Assembly (NCBI RefSeq): GCF_000761545.1
Contig: NZ_JPMY01000010.1
Span: 372,001 to 436,000, forward strand
Direction: 5' to 3'
Origin: Pseudomonas sp. ML96
GTDB taxonomy: Bacteria; Pseudomonadota; Gammaproteobacteria; Pseudomonadales; Pseudomonadaceae
DNA length: 64,000 nt
Shown: one piece after another, positions 1 through 9,216 of the stretch
Layout: every line of letters starts with the position of its first letter
How positions within the stretch are numbered: the stretch's first letter is position 1
Notes under the pieces: model-generated
Seen by the model: only the letters and a program-made list of their open reading frames with translations
What the model was told of the DNA's origin: nothing
Database searches by the model: none
Program-made: the position numbers and the translations under genes

Positions 1-1365
1 CGCCACGGCCAACACCAGCTTGCCGAGAAACTTCGGCCAGCCCGGCTGCGGCTGATACATGCGCTTGCTGCGCAGCTGCCAATACAGCAACCCAGCGTTG
101 AGGCAGGCGGCCAGACTAATGGCCAGGGCCAGGCCGGCGTGGCGCATGTCCAGGCCGAAGACGAGCAGCGCATTCATCGCCTGAGTCGCCAGCAGGCTGA
201 CGATGGCGATGCGCACCGGCGTCTTGATGTTCTGCTGGGCATAGAAGCCGGGCGCCAGGATCTTCACCAAGATCAGCGCCAGCAGACCCACCGAGTAGGC
301 GACCAGGGCCTGCTGGGTCATGGCCGAATCGTGAGCGGTGAACTTACCGTACTGAAACAGCGAAACGATCAGCGGCTCGGCGATCAGCGCCAGCGCCAGG
401 GTGCAGGGCAGCACCAGCAGGAAGCACAGGCGCAGCCCCCAATCGAGCAGCTTCGAATACTCCTCGCGATCGGCGCTGGCGTAGGTCTTGGCCAACGCCG
501 GCAACAGGATGGTGCCGAGCGCCACGCCGAGCACACCGGACGGCAGCTCCATCAGACGGTCGGCGTAATACATCCAGGACACCGAGCCGGCCACCAGGAA
601 CGAGGCGAAGATGGTGTTGATGATCAGCGAGATCTGGCTCACCGACACACCGAAGATCGCCGGCCCCATCTGTTTGAGTACGCGCCACACCCCAGTGTCG
701 CGCAGGCTCAGACGCGGCAGCACCAGCATGCCGACACGTTTCAGCGCCGGCAGCTGCCAGAGCAGCTGCGCCAGGCCGCCGACCAGCACCGCCCAGCCCA
801 GCGCCATGATCGGCGGGTCGAAATAAGGCGCCAGCCAGACGGCGAAGACGATCATACTGAGGTTCAACAGAGTCGGCACGAAGGCCGGCACCGAGAAACG
901 GTTCCAAGTATTGAGCACCGCCCCGACCAGCGACGACAGCGAGATCAGCAAGATATAGGGGAAGGTCACCCGTAGCAGATCGGTGGTCAGGGCGAAGCGC
1001 TCGGGCTCGTCGGCGAAACCCGGGGCGCTAATCCAGACGATCCAGGGCGCCGCGATGATGCCCAGCAGCGTGACCAGCGCCAGCACCAGGGTCAGCAGAC
1101 CGGCGACATAGGCCAGGAAAGTGCGAGTCGCCTCCTCGCCCTGCTGGGTCTTGTACTCGGCAAGAATTGGCACGAAGGCCTGGGAGAAGGCGCCCTCGGC
1201 GAAGATACGGCGCAGCAGGTTGGGCAACTTGAACGCGACGACGAAGGCGTCCGAAGCTACCCCGGCACCGAAGGTGCGTGCGATGATGGTGTCGCGAACG
1301 AAGCCCAGCACGCGGGAAAGCATGGTCAGGGAACTGACAGCGGCCAGGGATTTGAGCAGGTTCAT
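1..1365 (-). CDS. murJ: MurJ lipid II flippase (3' end beyond window)
   Basis: Polytopic inner-membrane flippase that moves lipid-linked peptidoglycan precursor (lipid II) to the periplasmic face; MOP superfamily, formerly MviN. The reading frame opens with ATG at 1363-1365 ([21 protein letters not shown]) and stays open to base 1, about 455 residues, so the C-terminus lies outside the window. The N-terminal LLKSLA..S..TMLSR..GFVRD segment and the later [20 protein letters not shown] stretch are typical of MurJ, followed by repeated hydrophobic helices. It is transcribed away from rpsT, and the 182 bp between the two starts must hold both promoters. Same neighbour relation as PAO1 PA4562/PA4563. 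Identification is firm; only the end is missing. Confidence 0.95.
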   Translation of the reverse strand, partial: MNLLKSLAAVSSLTMLSRVLGFVRDTIIARTFGAGVASDAFVVAFKLPNLLRRIFAEGAFSQAFVPILAEYKTQQGEEATRTFLAYVAGLLTLVLALVTLLGIIAAPWIVWISAPGFADEPERFALTTDLLRVTFPYILLISLSSLVGAVLNTWNRFSVPAFVPTLLNLSMIVFAVWLAPYFDPPIMALGWAVLVGGLAQLLWQLPALKRVGMLVLPRLSLRDTGVWRVLKQMGPAIFGVSVSQISLIINTIFASFLVAGSVSWMYYADRLMELPSGVLGVALGTILLPALAKTYASADREEYSKLLDWGLRLCFLLVLPCTLALALIAEPLIVSLFQYGKFTAHDSAMTQQALVAYSVGLLALILVKILAPGFYAQQNIKTPVRIAIVSLLATQAMNALLVFGLDMRHAGLALAISLAACLNAGLLYWQLRSKRMYQPQPGWPKFLGKLVLAVA

Positions 1366-1470
1366 GAAGTCTCGGCGCTACAAGAAGCCGGCTCAGGGGC
1401 TCGGCGGGCGAAGGCGACGAGTGTAACCAGCCGCCATCGGTCAGGCCAGCACACCGAGGCACTTCTGCAC

Positions 1471-1499
1471 TTGACATGTGCTTTCCGCATCGGCATGAT
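1471..1499 (+). promoter_or_regulatory. Predicted sigma70 promoter of rpsT
   Basis: A consensus -35 hexamer TTGACA (1471-1476) is followed by a 17 bp spacer and the -10-like CATGAT (1494-1499), about 50 bp before the S20 start. Inferred from sequence only. Confidence 0.55.
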
Positions 1500-1547
1500 T
1501 CGCGGCCTTATTTGTTTGCTATCCCCTAGTTTTCGAGGAGCTTGACG

Positions 1548-1820
1548 GTGGCCAATACACCTTCTGCCAAAAAACGCGCCAAACAGGCTGAGAAGCGTCG
1601 TAGCCATAACGCCAGCCTGCGCTCCATGGTTCGTACCTACATCAAAAACGTGGTCAAGGCTATCGACGCCAAAGACCTCGCCAAGGCACAAACCGCTTAC
1701 ACCCTGGCTGTTCCGGTTATCGACCGCATGGCCGACAAAGGCATCATCCACAAGAACAAGGCCGCTCGCCACAAGAGCCGCCTGAACGGCCACATCAAGG
1801 CACTGGCTACCGCCGCCTGA
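1548..1820 (+). CDS. rpsT: 30S ribosomal protein S20
   Basis: Small basic protein of the 30S subunit that binds 16S rRNA during early assembly. The 90-residue product begins [20 protein letters not shown] after the initiator, is rich in Lys, Arg and Ala, and ends HIKALATAA, all typical of bacterial S20. The start chosen is GTG at 1548, preceded by GAGGAG at 1535-1540; a TTG two codons upstream is in frame but sits too close to the Shine-Dalgarno sequence. GTG rather than ATG may limit translation, in line with the rare starts known for rpsT in other bacteria. It is a single-gene unit with its own promoter and terminator. Confidence 0.97.
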   Translation: MANTPSAKKRAKQAEKRRSHNASLRSMVRTYIKNVVKAIDAKDLAKAQTAYTLAVPVIDRMADKGIIHKNKAARHKSRLNGHIKALATAA

Positions 1821-1840
1821 TTGGTTGAGTTCTTGAAAAG

Positions 1841-1864
1841 ACCGGCCCCAGGGCCGGTTTTTTA
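1841..1864 (+). terminator. Rho-independent terminator of rpsT
   Basis: Perfect stem ACCGGCCC/GGGCCGGT with a 2 nt loop followed by a run of T, 20 bp after the rpsT stop. Confidence 0.9.
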
Positions 1865-1900
1865 TTGCCCGCGATTTACTCAGCCGAGAATCGCACACAG

Positions 1901-1930
1901 AAAAAAGCCGGAGCATGCTCCGGCTTTTTT
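1901..1930. terminator. Bidirectional terminator between rpsT and the creA-like gene
   Basis: A 30 bp palindrome with A6 and T6 flanks and a GCCGGAGC/GCTCCGGC core. It lies 4 bp after the stop of the minus-strand gene, so it probably ends the obgE-proB-creA transcript and backs up the rpsT terminator. Confidence 0.85.
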
Positions 1931-1933
1931 TGC

Positions 1934-2395
1934 TTAGCGAGTCGCCCAGGGCAGGATCGGAATGGCCGTCACCGCATTCTGCGGACTACCCTCGATCACC
2001 CGATCGCTATACACCAGATAGACCAGGGTGTTGCGCTTCTGATCGAAGAAACGCACCACCTGCATGGTCTTGAACACCAGAGAAGTGCGCTCCTTGAACA
2101 CCTCCTCGCCATCCTTCAGCTGACCACTGAAGCGAATGGGCCCGACCTGGCGACAGGCAATCGATGCCTCGGCGCGATCCTCAGCCAAGCCCAGGCCACC
2201 CTTCACCCCGCCCGTCTTGGCGCGCGACAGGTAGCAGGTCACACCCTCCACTTTCGGATCATCGAAGGCCTCGACCACGATCTTGTCGTTCGGGCCGACC
2301 CACTTGAACACAGTGGAAACCTCACCAATCTCCTCGGCCTGCACCACCAGCGGCAGCGCCAGACATACCGCCAGCAATCCCTTTGCAATGCGCAT
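1934..2395 (-). CDS. CreA family periplasmic protein
   Basis: A 153-residue exported protein of unknown biochemical role, family CreA (counterpart of PA4564). A signal peptide is visible: MR-I-A-K then a hydrophobic core [12 protein letters not shown] and a likely cut after VQA. The mature part starts [19 protein letters not shown] and has the family features of [23 protein letters not shown]. Two Cys remain in the mature protein (C in GVTCYL and in SIACRQ), spaced for a possible disulphide. It is the last gene of an operon with obgE and proB, starting 12 bp after the proB stop. No enzymatic motif is recognisable. Confidence 0.85.
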   Translation of the reverse strand: MRIAKGLLAVCLALPLVVQAEEIGEVSTVFKWVGPNDKIVVEAFDDPKVEGVTCYLSRAKTGGVKGGLGLAEDRAEASIACRQVGPIRFSGQLKDGEEVFKERTSLVFKTMQVVRFFDQKRNTLVYLVYSDRVIEGSPQNAVTAIPILPWATR

Positions 2396-2407
2396 CGCGC
2401 AACCTCC

Positions 2408-3526
2408 TCAGACCAGAATCAGATTGTCCCGGTGCACCAGCTCCGGCTCATCGACGTAGCCCAGCAGCCTCTCGATGGCATCGGAAGGCTGGCCGACAAT
2501 CTTCTGCGCCTCGAGCGCACTGTAGTTGGCCAGACCGCGCGCGATCTCGCGACCATCGGGACCAACGCAGACCACCATCTCGCCACGACGGAAGCTGCCC
2601 TGCACCTCACGCACCCCCACCGGCAACAGACTCTTGCGATCAGCCGTCAGCGCCTTGACCGCCCCCGCATCCAGCACCAGGGTGCCGCGCGTCTGCAGAT
2701 GACCCGCCAGCCACTGCTTGCGCGCCGCCAGCAGGCCGCGCTCGGGCGCCAGCAGGGTACCCAGACGCTCGCCCGCCTTGAGGCGATCCAGCACACGCTC
2801 GATACGCCCACCAACGATCACGGTATGCGCGCCGGAACGTGCCGCCAAGCGCGCCGCGCGCAGCTTGGTCTGCATGCCGCCGCGCCCCAGGGCACCGCCG
2901 GTACCGCCCGCCACCGCATCCAGGGAAGGATCATCAGCGCGCGCCTCGAAGATCAGCTGCGCATCGGGATTGTGCCGCGGATCGGCATCGAACATGCCGT
3001 CGCGATCGGTGAGGATCACCAGCAGGTCGGCCTCCACCAGGTTGGCTACCAGAGCAGCCAGGGTGTCGTTGTCACCGAAGCGGATCTCATCGGTAACGAC
3101 GGTATCGTTCTCGTTGATCACCGGCACCACACCCAGATCGACCAGGGTACGCAGGGTGCTGCGGGCATTCAGGTAGCGCTTGCGATCCGAAAGATCATCG
3201 TGAGTCAGCAGCACCTGAGCAGTGTGCTTGCCATGCTCGGCAAAGCTGGACTCCCAGGCCTGCACCAGCACCATCTGGCCGATGGCCGCCGCAGCCTGCA
3301 GCTCATGCATCGCGCTCGGCCTGGCAGCCCAGCCCAGACGACTCATACCCGCCGCCACTGCGCCGGACGATACCAGCACCAGCTCGACGCCCGCCTCGCG
3401 CAGGGCCACCATCTGCTCGACCCATACCGCCATGGCGGAACGGTCCAGACCACGCCCGTCAGCAGTCAGCAGCGCACTACCGATCTTCACCACCCAGCGC
3501 TGCGCGCCGGTCACCTTGTCCCGCAT
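2408..3526 (-). CDS. proB: Glutamate 5-kinase
   Basis: First enzyme of proline biosynthesis: ATP-dependent phosphorylation of L-glutamate to glutamyl-5-phosphate in the cytoplasm. The 372-residue product begins [21 protein letters not shown], giving an N-terminal amino-acid kinase domain (about 1-260; [20 protein letters not shown] and LTDRDGMF are family signatures) and a C-terminal PUA domain (about 275-365). An in-frame upstream extension to 3583 lacks similarity, and AGAGGG stands just before the chosen ATG. It lies 68 bp after obgE, as in PAO1 PA4565-PA4566. proA is not adjacent. The PUA domain is associated in this family with proline feedback regulation. Confidence 0.96.
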   Translation of the reverse strand: MRDKVTGAQRWVVKIGSALLTADGRGLDRSAMAVWVEQMVALREAGVELVLVSSGAVAAGMSRLGWAARPSAMHELQAAAAIGQMVLVQAWESSFAEHGKHTAQVLLTHDDLSDRKRYLNARSTLRTLVDLGVVPVINENDTVVTDEIRFGDNDTLAALVANLVEADLLVILTDRDGMFDADPRHNPDAQLIFEARADDPSLDAVAGGTGGALGRGGMQTKLRAARLAARSGAHTVIVGGRIERVLDRLKAGERLGTLLAPERGLLAARKQWLAGHLQTRGTLVLDAGAVKALTADRKSLLPVGVREVQGSFRRGEMVVCVGPDGREIARGLANYSALEAQKIVGQPSDAIERLLGYVDEPELVHRDNLILV

Positions 3527-3594
3527 GATGCCCTCTGCATTCAAGCCAATCAGCACAACGCCGCTGTAAAAGCGGCGCTGCACGATACCCAGTC

Positions 3595-5183
<1,589 letters not shown>

Positions 5184-5206
5184 GAGTCATAGCTCCTAAA
5201 AAGGGA

Positions 5207-5518
5207 TCAGGCCTGAATGCCGGTGATCTTGATTTCGGTGAACCACTGACGGTGGCCCTGACGCTTCATGTGGTGCTTACGACGGCGGAACTTGATGATG
5301 GTCACTTTGTCGTGACGGCCTTGGGAGACCACCTCGGCAACAACCTTGGCACCATCAACCACCGGAGCGCCGATTTTCACGTCGTCACCGTTGCCAACCA
5401 GCAGAACGCGATCGAAAGTCACGGATTCGCCGGTAGCGACTTCCAGTTTCTCGACCTTGAGGAATTCACCTTCGGCGACTTTGTATTGCTTGCCACCGGT
5501 AACAATTACTGCGTACAT
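5207..5518 (-). CDS. rplU: 50S ribosomal protein L21
   Basis: 23S rRNA-binding protein of the large subunit. The 103-residue product begins [20 protein letters not shown] and ends RHKSRQ-type basic sequence [26 protein letters not shown], typical of L21. The start at 5518 is preceded by ACGGAGAAAAATCC; a longer in-frame extension starts in the leader and is not conserved. First gene of rplU-rpmA. The 135 nt leader downstream of the predicted promoter holds a small hairpin (ACTCTT/AAGAGT, 5549-5566) and a GC-rich imperfect dyad (5571-5597). Confidence 0.97.
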   Translation of the reverse strand: MYAVIVTGGKQYKVAEGEFLKVEKLEVATGESVTFDRVLLVGNGDDVKIGAPVVDGAKVVAEVVSQGRHDKVTIIKFRRRKHHMKRQGHRQWFTEIKITGIQA

Positions 5519-5653
5519 GGATTTTTCTCCGTTAAACCTGCTCACCCGACTCTTTATAGGAAGAGTTATTGGCCGGCATGGCTGCATGGGGCCGGACTGA
5601 CACCCGTGCAATTGCGTAAGGCAGGGAGTTGCCCATAGAAGTTTGGGGCCGCG

Positions 5654-5682
5654 ATTGTACGGAAAGCGCCGCCGCGAGGCAA
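5654..5682 (-). promoter_or_regulatory. Predicted sigma70 promoter of rplU-rpmA
   Basis: On the minus strand TTGCCT (5682-5677), a 17 bp spacer, and TACAAT (5659-5654), close to consensus. It lies about 135 bp before the L21 start, leaving room for a structured leader. It faces away from ispB. Confidence 0.6.
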
Positions 5683-5816
5683 GCCCCGCCTGGCCTCGCC
5701 TTGACAGCCCCCACCCCGCCCCCTAGCATGCCGCGCAGCCCGGTCGGCCACGCCCGACCCGACTTTCGCCGCCTCCCGCCCGGGAGCGCCGCCCGATCCA
5801 GGAGCTCCCCTCACCC

Positions 5817-6785
5817 ATGCAAGCCCAGGCCTTCCAAAGCGTGGTCGCGGACGATTTCGTCGCCGTCGACGGCATCATTCGCCAACAGCTGAAGTCCCGT
5901 GTGCCTCTGGTAGAGAAGATCGGCGACTACATCATCTCCGCCGGCGGCAAGCGCTTGCGCCCGCTGCTGGTACTGCTCAGCGGCAAAGCCCTGGGCTACC
6001 AGGCCGACGACCTGCGCCTGCTGGCCGCCACCATCGAGTTCCTGCACACCGCCACCCTGCTGCATGACGACGTGGTCGACATGTCCGGCATGCGCCGTGG
6101 CCGCGCCACCGCCAACGCCCAGTGGGGCAACGCACCGAGCGTACTGGTCGGCGACTTCCTCTATTCGCGCTCCTTCGAGATGATGGTCGAGCTCGGCTCC
6201 ATGCCGGTAATGAAGATCCTCTCCCACGCTACCCGAGTGATCGCCGAGGGCGAAGTACTGCAGCTGTCCAAGGTGCGCGACGCCAGCACCACCGAGGAGA
6301 CCTACATGGAGGTCATCCGCGGCAAGACCGCCATGCTGTTCGAAGCCTCGACCCATAGCGCCGCGGCGCTGGCCGGCGCTTCCGAAGCCCAGCGCGACGC
6401 CCTGCAGCGCTTCGGTGACCACCTCGGCATCGCCTTCCAGCTGGTCGACGACCTGCTCGACTACCAGGGCGACGCTACCACCCTGGGCAAGAACGTCGGC
6501 GACGACCTGGCCGAAGGCAAACCGACCCTGCCGCTGATCTACACCATGCGCGAAGGCAGCGCCGAGCAGGCCGCCCTGGTGCGTACCGCCATTCAGAAGG
6601 GCGGTATCGAGGACCTGGAAAGCATTCGCGGCGCCGTTCAGGCCTCCGGCGCCCTGGACTACACCGCACGCCTGGCCCGCGAGCACGCCGAACTCGCCAT
6701 CGCCTGCCTCGACGCCCTGCCGGGCAACGCCTACCGCGACGCGCTGATAGAGCTGAGCCGCTTCGCCGTCGCCCGCACTCACTGA
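5817..6785 (+). CDS. ispB: Octaprenyl/polyprenyl diphosphate synthase
   Basis: Makes the long all-trans polyprenyl diphosphate side chain of ubiquinone and menaquinone from FPP and IPP units. The 322-residue length matches the family. The first aspartate-rich motif is in LLHDDVVDMSGMRRG, and the second in LVDDLLDYQGDATTLGKNVGDDL; GGKRLRPLLV binds IPP diphosphate. It is divergent from rplU, as is common in Proteobacteria, and ends at a strong terminator. Confidence 0.95.
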   Translation: MQAQAFQSVVADDFVAVDGIIRQQLKSRVPLVEKIGDYIISAGGKRLRPLLVLLSGKALGYQADDLRLLAATIEFLHTATLLHDDVVDMSGMRRGRATANAQWGNAPSVLVGDFLYSRSFEMMVELGSMPVMKILSHATRVIAEGEVLQLSKVRDASTTEETYMEVIRGKTAMLFEASTHSAAALAGASEAQRDALQRFGDHLGIAFQLVDDLLDYQGDATTLGKNVGDDLAEGKPTLPLIYTMREGSAEQAALVRTAIQKGGIEDLESIRGAVQASGALDYTARLAREHAELAIACLDALPGNAYRDALIELSRFAVARTH

Positions 6786-6803
6786 GGCGCAGTGAAATCC
6801 AAG

Positions 6804-6833
6804 AGCCCGTCCTCGTGACGGGCTTTTTGTTTT
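6804..6833 (+). terminator. Rho-independent terminator of ispB
   Basis: Stem AGCCCGTC/GACGGGCT with a 5 nt loop and the run TTTTTGTTTTT, 19 bp after the stop. Confidence 0.9.
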
Positions 6834-6856
6834 TGCCCACAAGAGACGATTGGCAC

Positions 6857-6885
6857 TTGCTATTTTGATAATAGGAATTATTCTC
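6857..6885 (+). promoter_or_regulatory. Promoter overlapped by a Fur-like box, upstream of the 80-aa gene
   Basis: GATAATAGGAATTATTCTC (6867-6885) matches 14 of 19 positions of the Fur consensus GATAATGATAATCATTATC. It overlaps a plausible promoter, TTGCTA (6857-6862), 16 bp spacer, TATTCT (6879-6884). The local A+T richness stands out from the surrounding GC-rich DNA. Iron repression of the following gene is the inference. Confidence 0.6.
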
Positions 6886-6914
6886 ATCTCAATGCTATTC
6901 AAAGGAGATGAGCC

Positions 6915-7157
6915 ATGACCTATCTGATCGACGCCTGGCTGGATCGCCCCCACCCCTACCTGCGCATCCTCAACCGCGAGACCGGCGAAGTCTGCGCCGT
7001 GCTGCACGAGGATGCCCTCTGCGAACTGCGCGAGCAGGGTGATCTGGACCTGCACGACTTCGGTTCCAGCGAGCCGGGTGTATTGAAGGAGCTGGTGCGC
7101 GGGCTGTTCCTGTTCTGCTATGCACGGGCACTGCGACCCCAGGGCGAGCTGCACTGA
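6915..7157 (+). CDS. Conserved hypothetical protein, PA4570-like, probably iron-repressed
   Basis: An 80-residue cytoplasmic protein starting MTYLIDAWLDRPHPYLRILN, with AAAGGAG just before the ATG. It has no signal peptide, membrane helix or metal-binding motif; only three Cys occur (EVCAVL, DALCEL, LFCYA). Position after ispB matches PAO1 PA4570, which I recall as iron-responsive, and the Fur-like box over its promoter agrees with that. Its function is unknown to me. It is convergent with fklB. Confidence 0.75.
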   Translation: MTYLIDAWLDRPHPYLRILNRETGEVCAVLHEDALCELREQGDLDLHDFGSSEPGVLKELVRGLFLFCYARALRPQGELH

Positions 7158-7229
7158 GCGATGCGCGACGAGAGCAGCCAACGGCGGTCGCCTCGTCGGC
7201 AGCCCCGACGCCAGGACGGCATCGAGAGA

Positions 7230-7253
7230 TGCGGGAGCACAGCTGCTCCCGCA
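7230..7253. repeat. Perfect inverted repeat between convergent genes
   Basis: A 10 bp perfect stem TGCGGGAGCA/TGCTCCCGCA with a 4 nt loop, lying between two convergent genes. No T-run follows, so it is either a weak bidirectional terminator or a REP-like palindrome. Confidence 0.6.
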
Positions 7254-7293
7254 GGTGCCCGGCGCGGTCAGGACGACCGCCCGGGCATCGCTT

Positions 7294-7911
7294 TTACAGG
7301 ATGTCGAGCAGCTCGACGTCGAACACCAGCACGCTGTGCGGCGGGATGCTGCCAACAGCCTGGCCACCGTAGGCCAGCTCGCTCGGCACGTGCAGGCGCC
7401 ACTTGCTGCCGGTGTTCATCAGCTGCAGGGCCTCGACCCAGCCAGCGATCACGCCACCGACAGGGAATTCGGCCGGCTGGCCACGCTCGTAGGAGCTGTC
7501 GAACACGGTGCCGTCGATCAGGGTGCCGTGGTAGTGGGTGCGTACCTGGTCGTCACGGGACGGCTTGGCGCCCTCGCCCGCTACCAGCACTTCGTACTGC
7601 AAGCCGGACGGCAGCTGGGTCACGCCTTCACGCTTGGCGTTCTCGACCAGGTACTCGCGACCAGCACCGGCAGCAGCTTCGGCCTTGGCAGCGGCTTCGG
7701 CCTGCATGACTTCGCGGATCACGCGGAAGCTGGCGTTCAGCTCCTCGGCAGATACTCGGCTCGCCTCACCGTTGAAGGCGTCGCGCAGGCCGGCAACGAT
7801 GGCTTCCAGGCTGGCGCCGGGCGGCGGGTTGTCACGCAGCTGGTCGCCCAGCTGGCGGCCGATGCCGTAGCTGACACGGGTTTCGTCGGTGGACAGATTG
7901 AGTTCGGACAT
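7294..7911 (-). CDS. fklB: FKBP-type peptidyl-prolyl cis-trans isomerase (FklB)
   Basis: Proline isomerase/chaperone. The 205-residue protein has the N-terminal dimerisation helices of the FkpA/FKBP22/Mip group (about 1-95: MSELNLSTDETRVSYGIGRQ, then an Ala/Glu-rich helix) and a C-terminal FKBP domain (about 105-205) with the usual VRTHYHGTLIDGTVFDSSY, PVGGVIAGWVEAL and IPPHSVLVFDVELLDI segments. No signal peptide is seen, so it is the cytoplasmic FklB type rather than periplasmic FkpA. Same place as PAO1 PA4572; the cytochrome c gene PA4571 is absent here. Confidence 0.92.
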   Translation of the reverse strand: MSELNLSTDETRVSYGIGRQLGDQLRDNPPPGASLEAIVAGLRDAFNGEASRVSAEELNASFRVIREVMQAEAAAKAEAAAGAGREYLVENAKREGVTQLPSGLQYEVLVAGEGAKPSRDDQVRTHYHGTLIDGTVFDSSYERGQPAEFPVGGVIAGWVEALQLMNTGSKWRLHVPSELAYGGQAVGSIPPHSVLVFDVELLDIL

Positions 7912-8025
7912 GGCCGGGCTCCACTAGGGGTCGAAAAAGGCCGGCCAGACTAGCACAGCCACCCACAAACGAAACCGCCCGGGCGTCTCGCGACAGCCGG
8001 GCGGCAATCATACAGCCGAACGGAC

Positions 8026-8514
8026 TCAGTGCTTGGTCAGCTTGTCCAGGTAACCCATGGCGAAGGCCGAGACCACGAACGCCATATGGATGATCACGTA
8101 CCACATCAGATGGTCTGTGTTGATGTTCTGCGCATCCATGAAGATCTTCAGCAGGTGGATCGAGGAAATGGCCACGATCGAGGCCGCTACCTTCATCTTC
8201 AGCGAGCCGGAGTCCATCTTGCCCAGCCAGCTGAGCTTCTCCTTGCCCTCGTCGATATCCAGCTGGGACACGAAGTTCTCGTAACCGGAGATCATCACCA
8301 TCACCAGCAGGCCACCGACCAGGGCCATGTCGATCAGCGACAGGATCACCAGGATCAGATCGGCCTCCGCCATGGCGAAGACGTTCGGCAAGATGTGGAA
8401 GATCTCCTGGAAGAACTTCAGCACCAGGGCCAGCAGGCCCAGCGACAGGCCGAAGTAGATGGGAGCCAGCAGCCAGCGCGAGGCGTACATCGCGTTCTCG
8501 ATAATGCGTTCCAT
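8026..8514 (-). CDS. UPF0114 (YqhA) family membrane protein
   Basis: A 162-residue inner-membrane protein of uncharacterised role. The start [20 protein letters not shown] is the family start; an in-frame extension upstream to 8583 is not conserved. Helices are evident at about 10-35 ([20 protein letters not shown]), 50-80 ([20 protein letters not shown]), 105-125 and 135-155. The [25 protein letters not shown] block is a UPF0114 hallmark. It is preceded and followed by minus-strand genes, probably monocistronic. Confidence 0.88.
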   Translation of the reverse strand: MERIIENAMYASRWLLAPIYFGLSLGLLALVLKFFQEIFHILPNVFAMAEADLILVILSLIDMALVGGLLVMVMISGYENFVSQLDIDEGKEKLSWLGKMDSGSLKMKVAASIVAISSIHLLKIFMDAQNINTDHLMWYVIIHMAFVVSAFAMGYLDKLTKH

Positions 8515-8597
8515 GGGTTCTCGCCAAATGGGTAAAAACTGGCCGCGAGTATACCCAGCCAGGCCCGCCGGGCAAGGCGACAAGCGTTGCCGATTTT

Positions 8598-8628
8598 TTA
8601 TCCCCGCTTACTGTGGATAACCTTGTGG
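8598..8628 (-). repeat. DnaA-box-containing repeat, copy A
   Basis: 31 bp unit TTATCCCCGC-N2-ACTGTGGATAAC-N2-TGTGG. TGTGGATAA at 8612-8620 is a perfect DnaA box (TTATCCACA) on the minus strand, and TTATCCCCG is a degenerate one in the opposite sense. It shares 27 of 31 bases with copy B at 9106-9136. Confidence 0.7.
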
Positions 8629-8659
8629 GCAGGGGCGGGAAGGATGGCTGCACGCCCCT

Positions 8660-8673
8660 GCTCGCGGGCGAGC
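8660..8673. repeat. REP-like palindrome
   Basis: GCTCGCGGGCGAGC, a 6 bp stem with 2 nt loop, flanked by CCCCT and GCTACAGG. The wording resembles pseudomonad REP elements that read CTGTAGGAGCG...; assignment is by eye. Confidence 0.45.
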
Positions 8674-8696
8674 GCTACAGGTTGGGCAAAAACCGC

Positions 8697-9038
8697 TCAG
8701 CTTTCCGGGCGAAACTGATAATCGCCGAGACGGCGGCTGTGCTCACCGTTGAGCTTGCGCAGCTCGGCCTGCAGATGCAGGCGCCAGATCATCGGCTCGA
8801 CGCAGGGCTCGTAACCCTGCACGGCCAGGCACTGGGCAATCGAGTCGAGCACCGCTTCGGCCACGAAAGGCCCGTGGAATGGGCCCTGCGCCTTGATCGC
8901 CGAGGGTTGTGCGCCAGACATACCGGCCGCACACAGCAGCGTCCACAGACCTCTCTCGCCGGCCAGCGGACGAATCTCGCACTCGATACGGGTGATCAGG
9001 CCGAGGCACTGACGGGTGAGACAGAGGCTGCGCGGCAT
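8697..9038 (-). CDS. Conserved hypothetical protein, PA4575-like
   Basis: A 113-residue protein beginning MPRSLCLTRQCLGLITRIEC. It has no signal peptide or transmembrane segment and five Cys spread over the chain. Position between the UPF0114 gene and the Lon-like protease matches PAO1 PA4575. I do not recognise a domain. It is flanked on both sides by copies of the same 31 bp DnaA-box repeat. Confidence 0.7.
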   Translation of the reverse strand: MPRSLCLTRQCLGLITRIECEIRPLAGERGLWTLLCAAGMSGAQPSAIKAQGPFHGPFVAEAVLDSIAQCLAVQGYEPCVEPMIWRLHLQAELRKLNGEHSRRLGDYQFRPES

Positions 9039-9105
9039 GACGGCGGTCCTCGCAAGGTCTGAACCTCAGCCTACACCCCGCCGCGCCGCTTCGGGAAGGT
9101 AAAAG

Positions 9106-9136
9106 TTATCCCCGCGCACTGTGGATAACTCTGTGG
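9106..9136 (-). repeat. DnaA-box-containing repeat, copy B
   Basis: Second copy of the 31 bp unit, with a perfect TGTGGATAA at 9120-9128. It is followed by GGGGGAAAAACCGC and a GC-rich dyad CGCCCGTCGCGGGCG; copy A is likewise followed by AAAAACCGC. Confidence 0.7.
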
Positions 9137-9216
9137 ATGGTGCGGGGGAAAAACCGCAGCGGCAGCGCCCGTCGCGGGCGCCACTGAAATGGACAGCGAC
9201 TGACCAGTTGTCGCCG

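Noticed and set aside
8598..9136. Replication origin because of perfect DnaA boxes
   Set aside because: Only two boxes, no AT-rich unwinding region and no dnaA/gidA neighbours.
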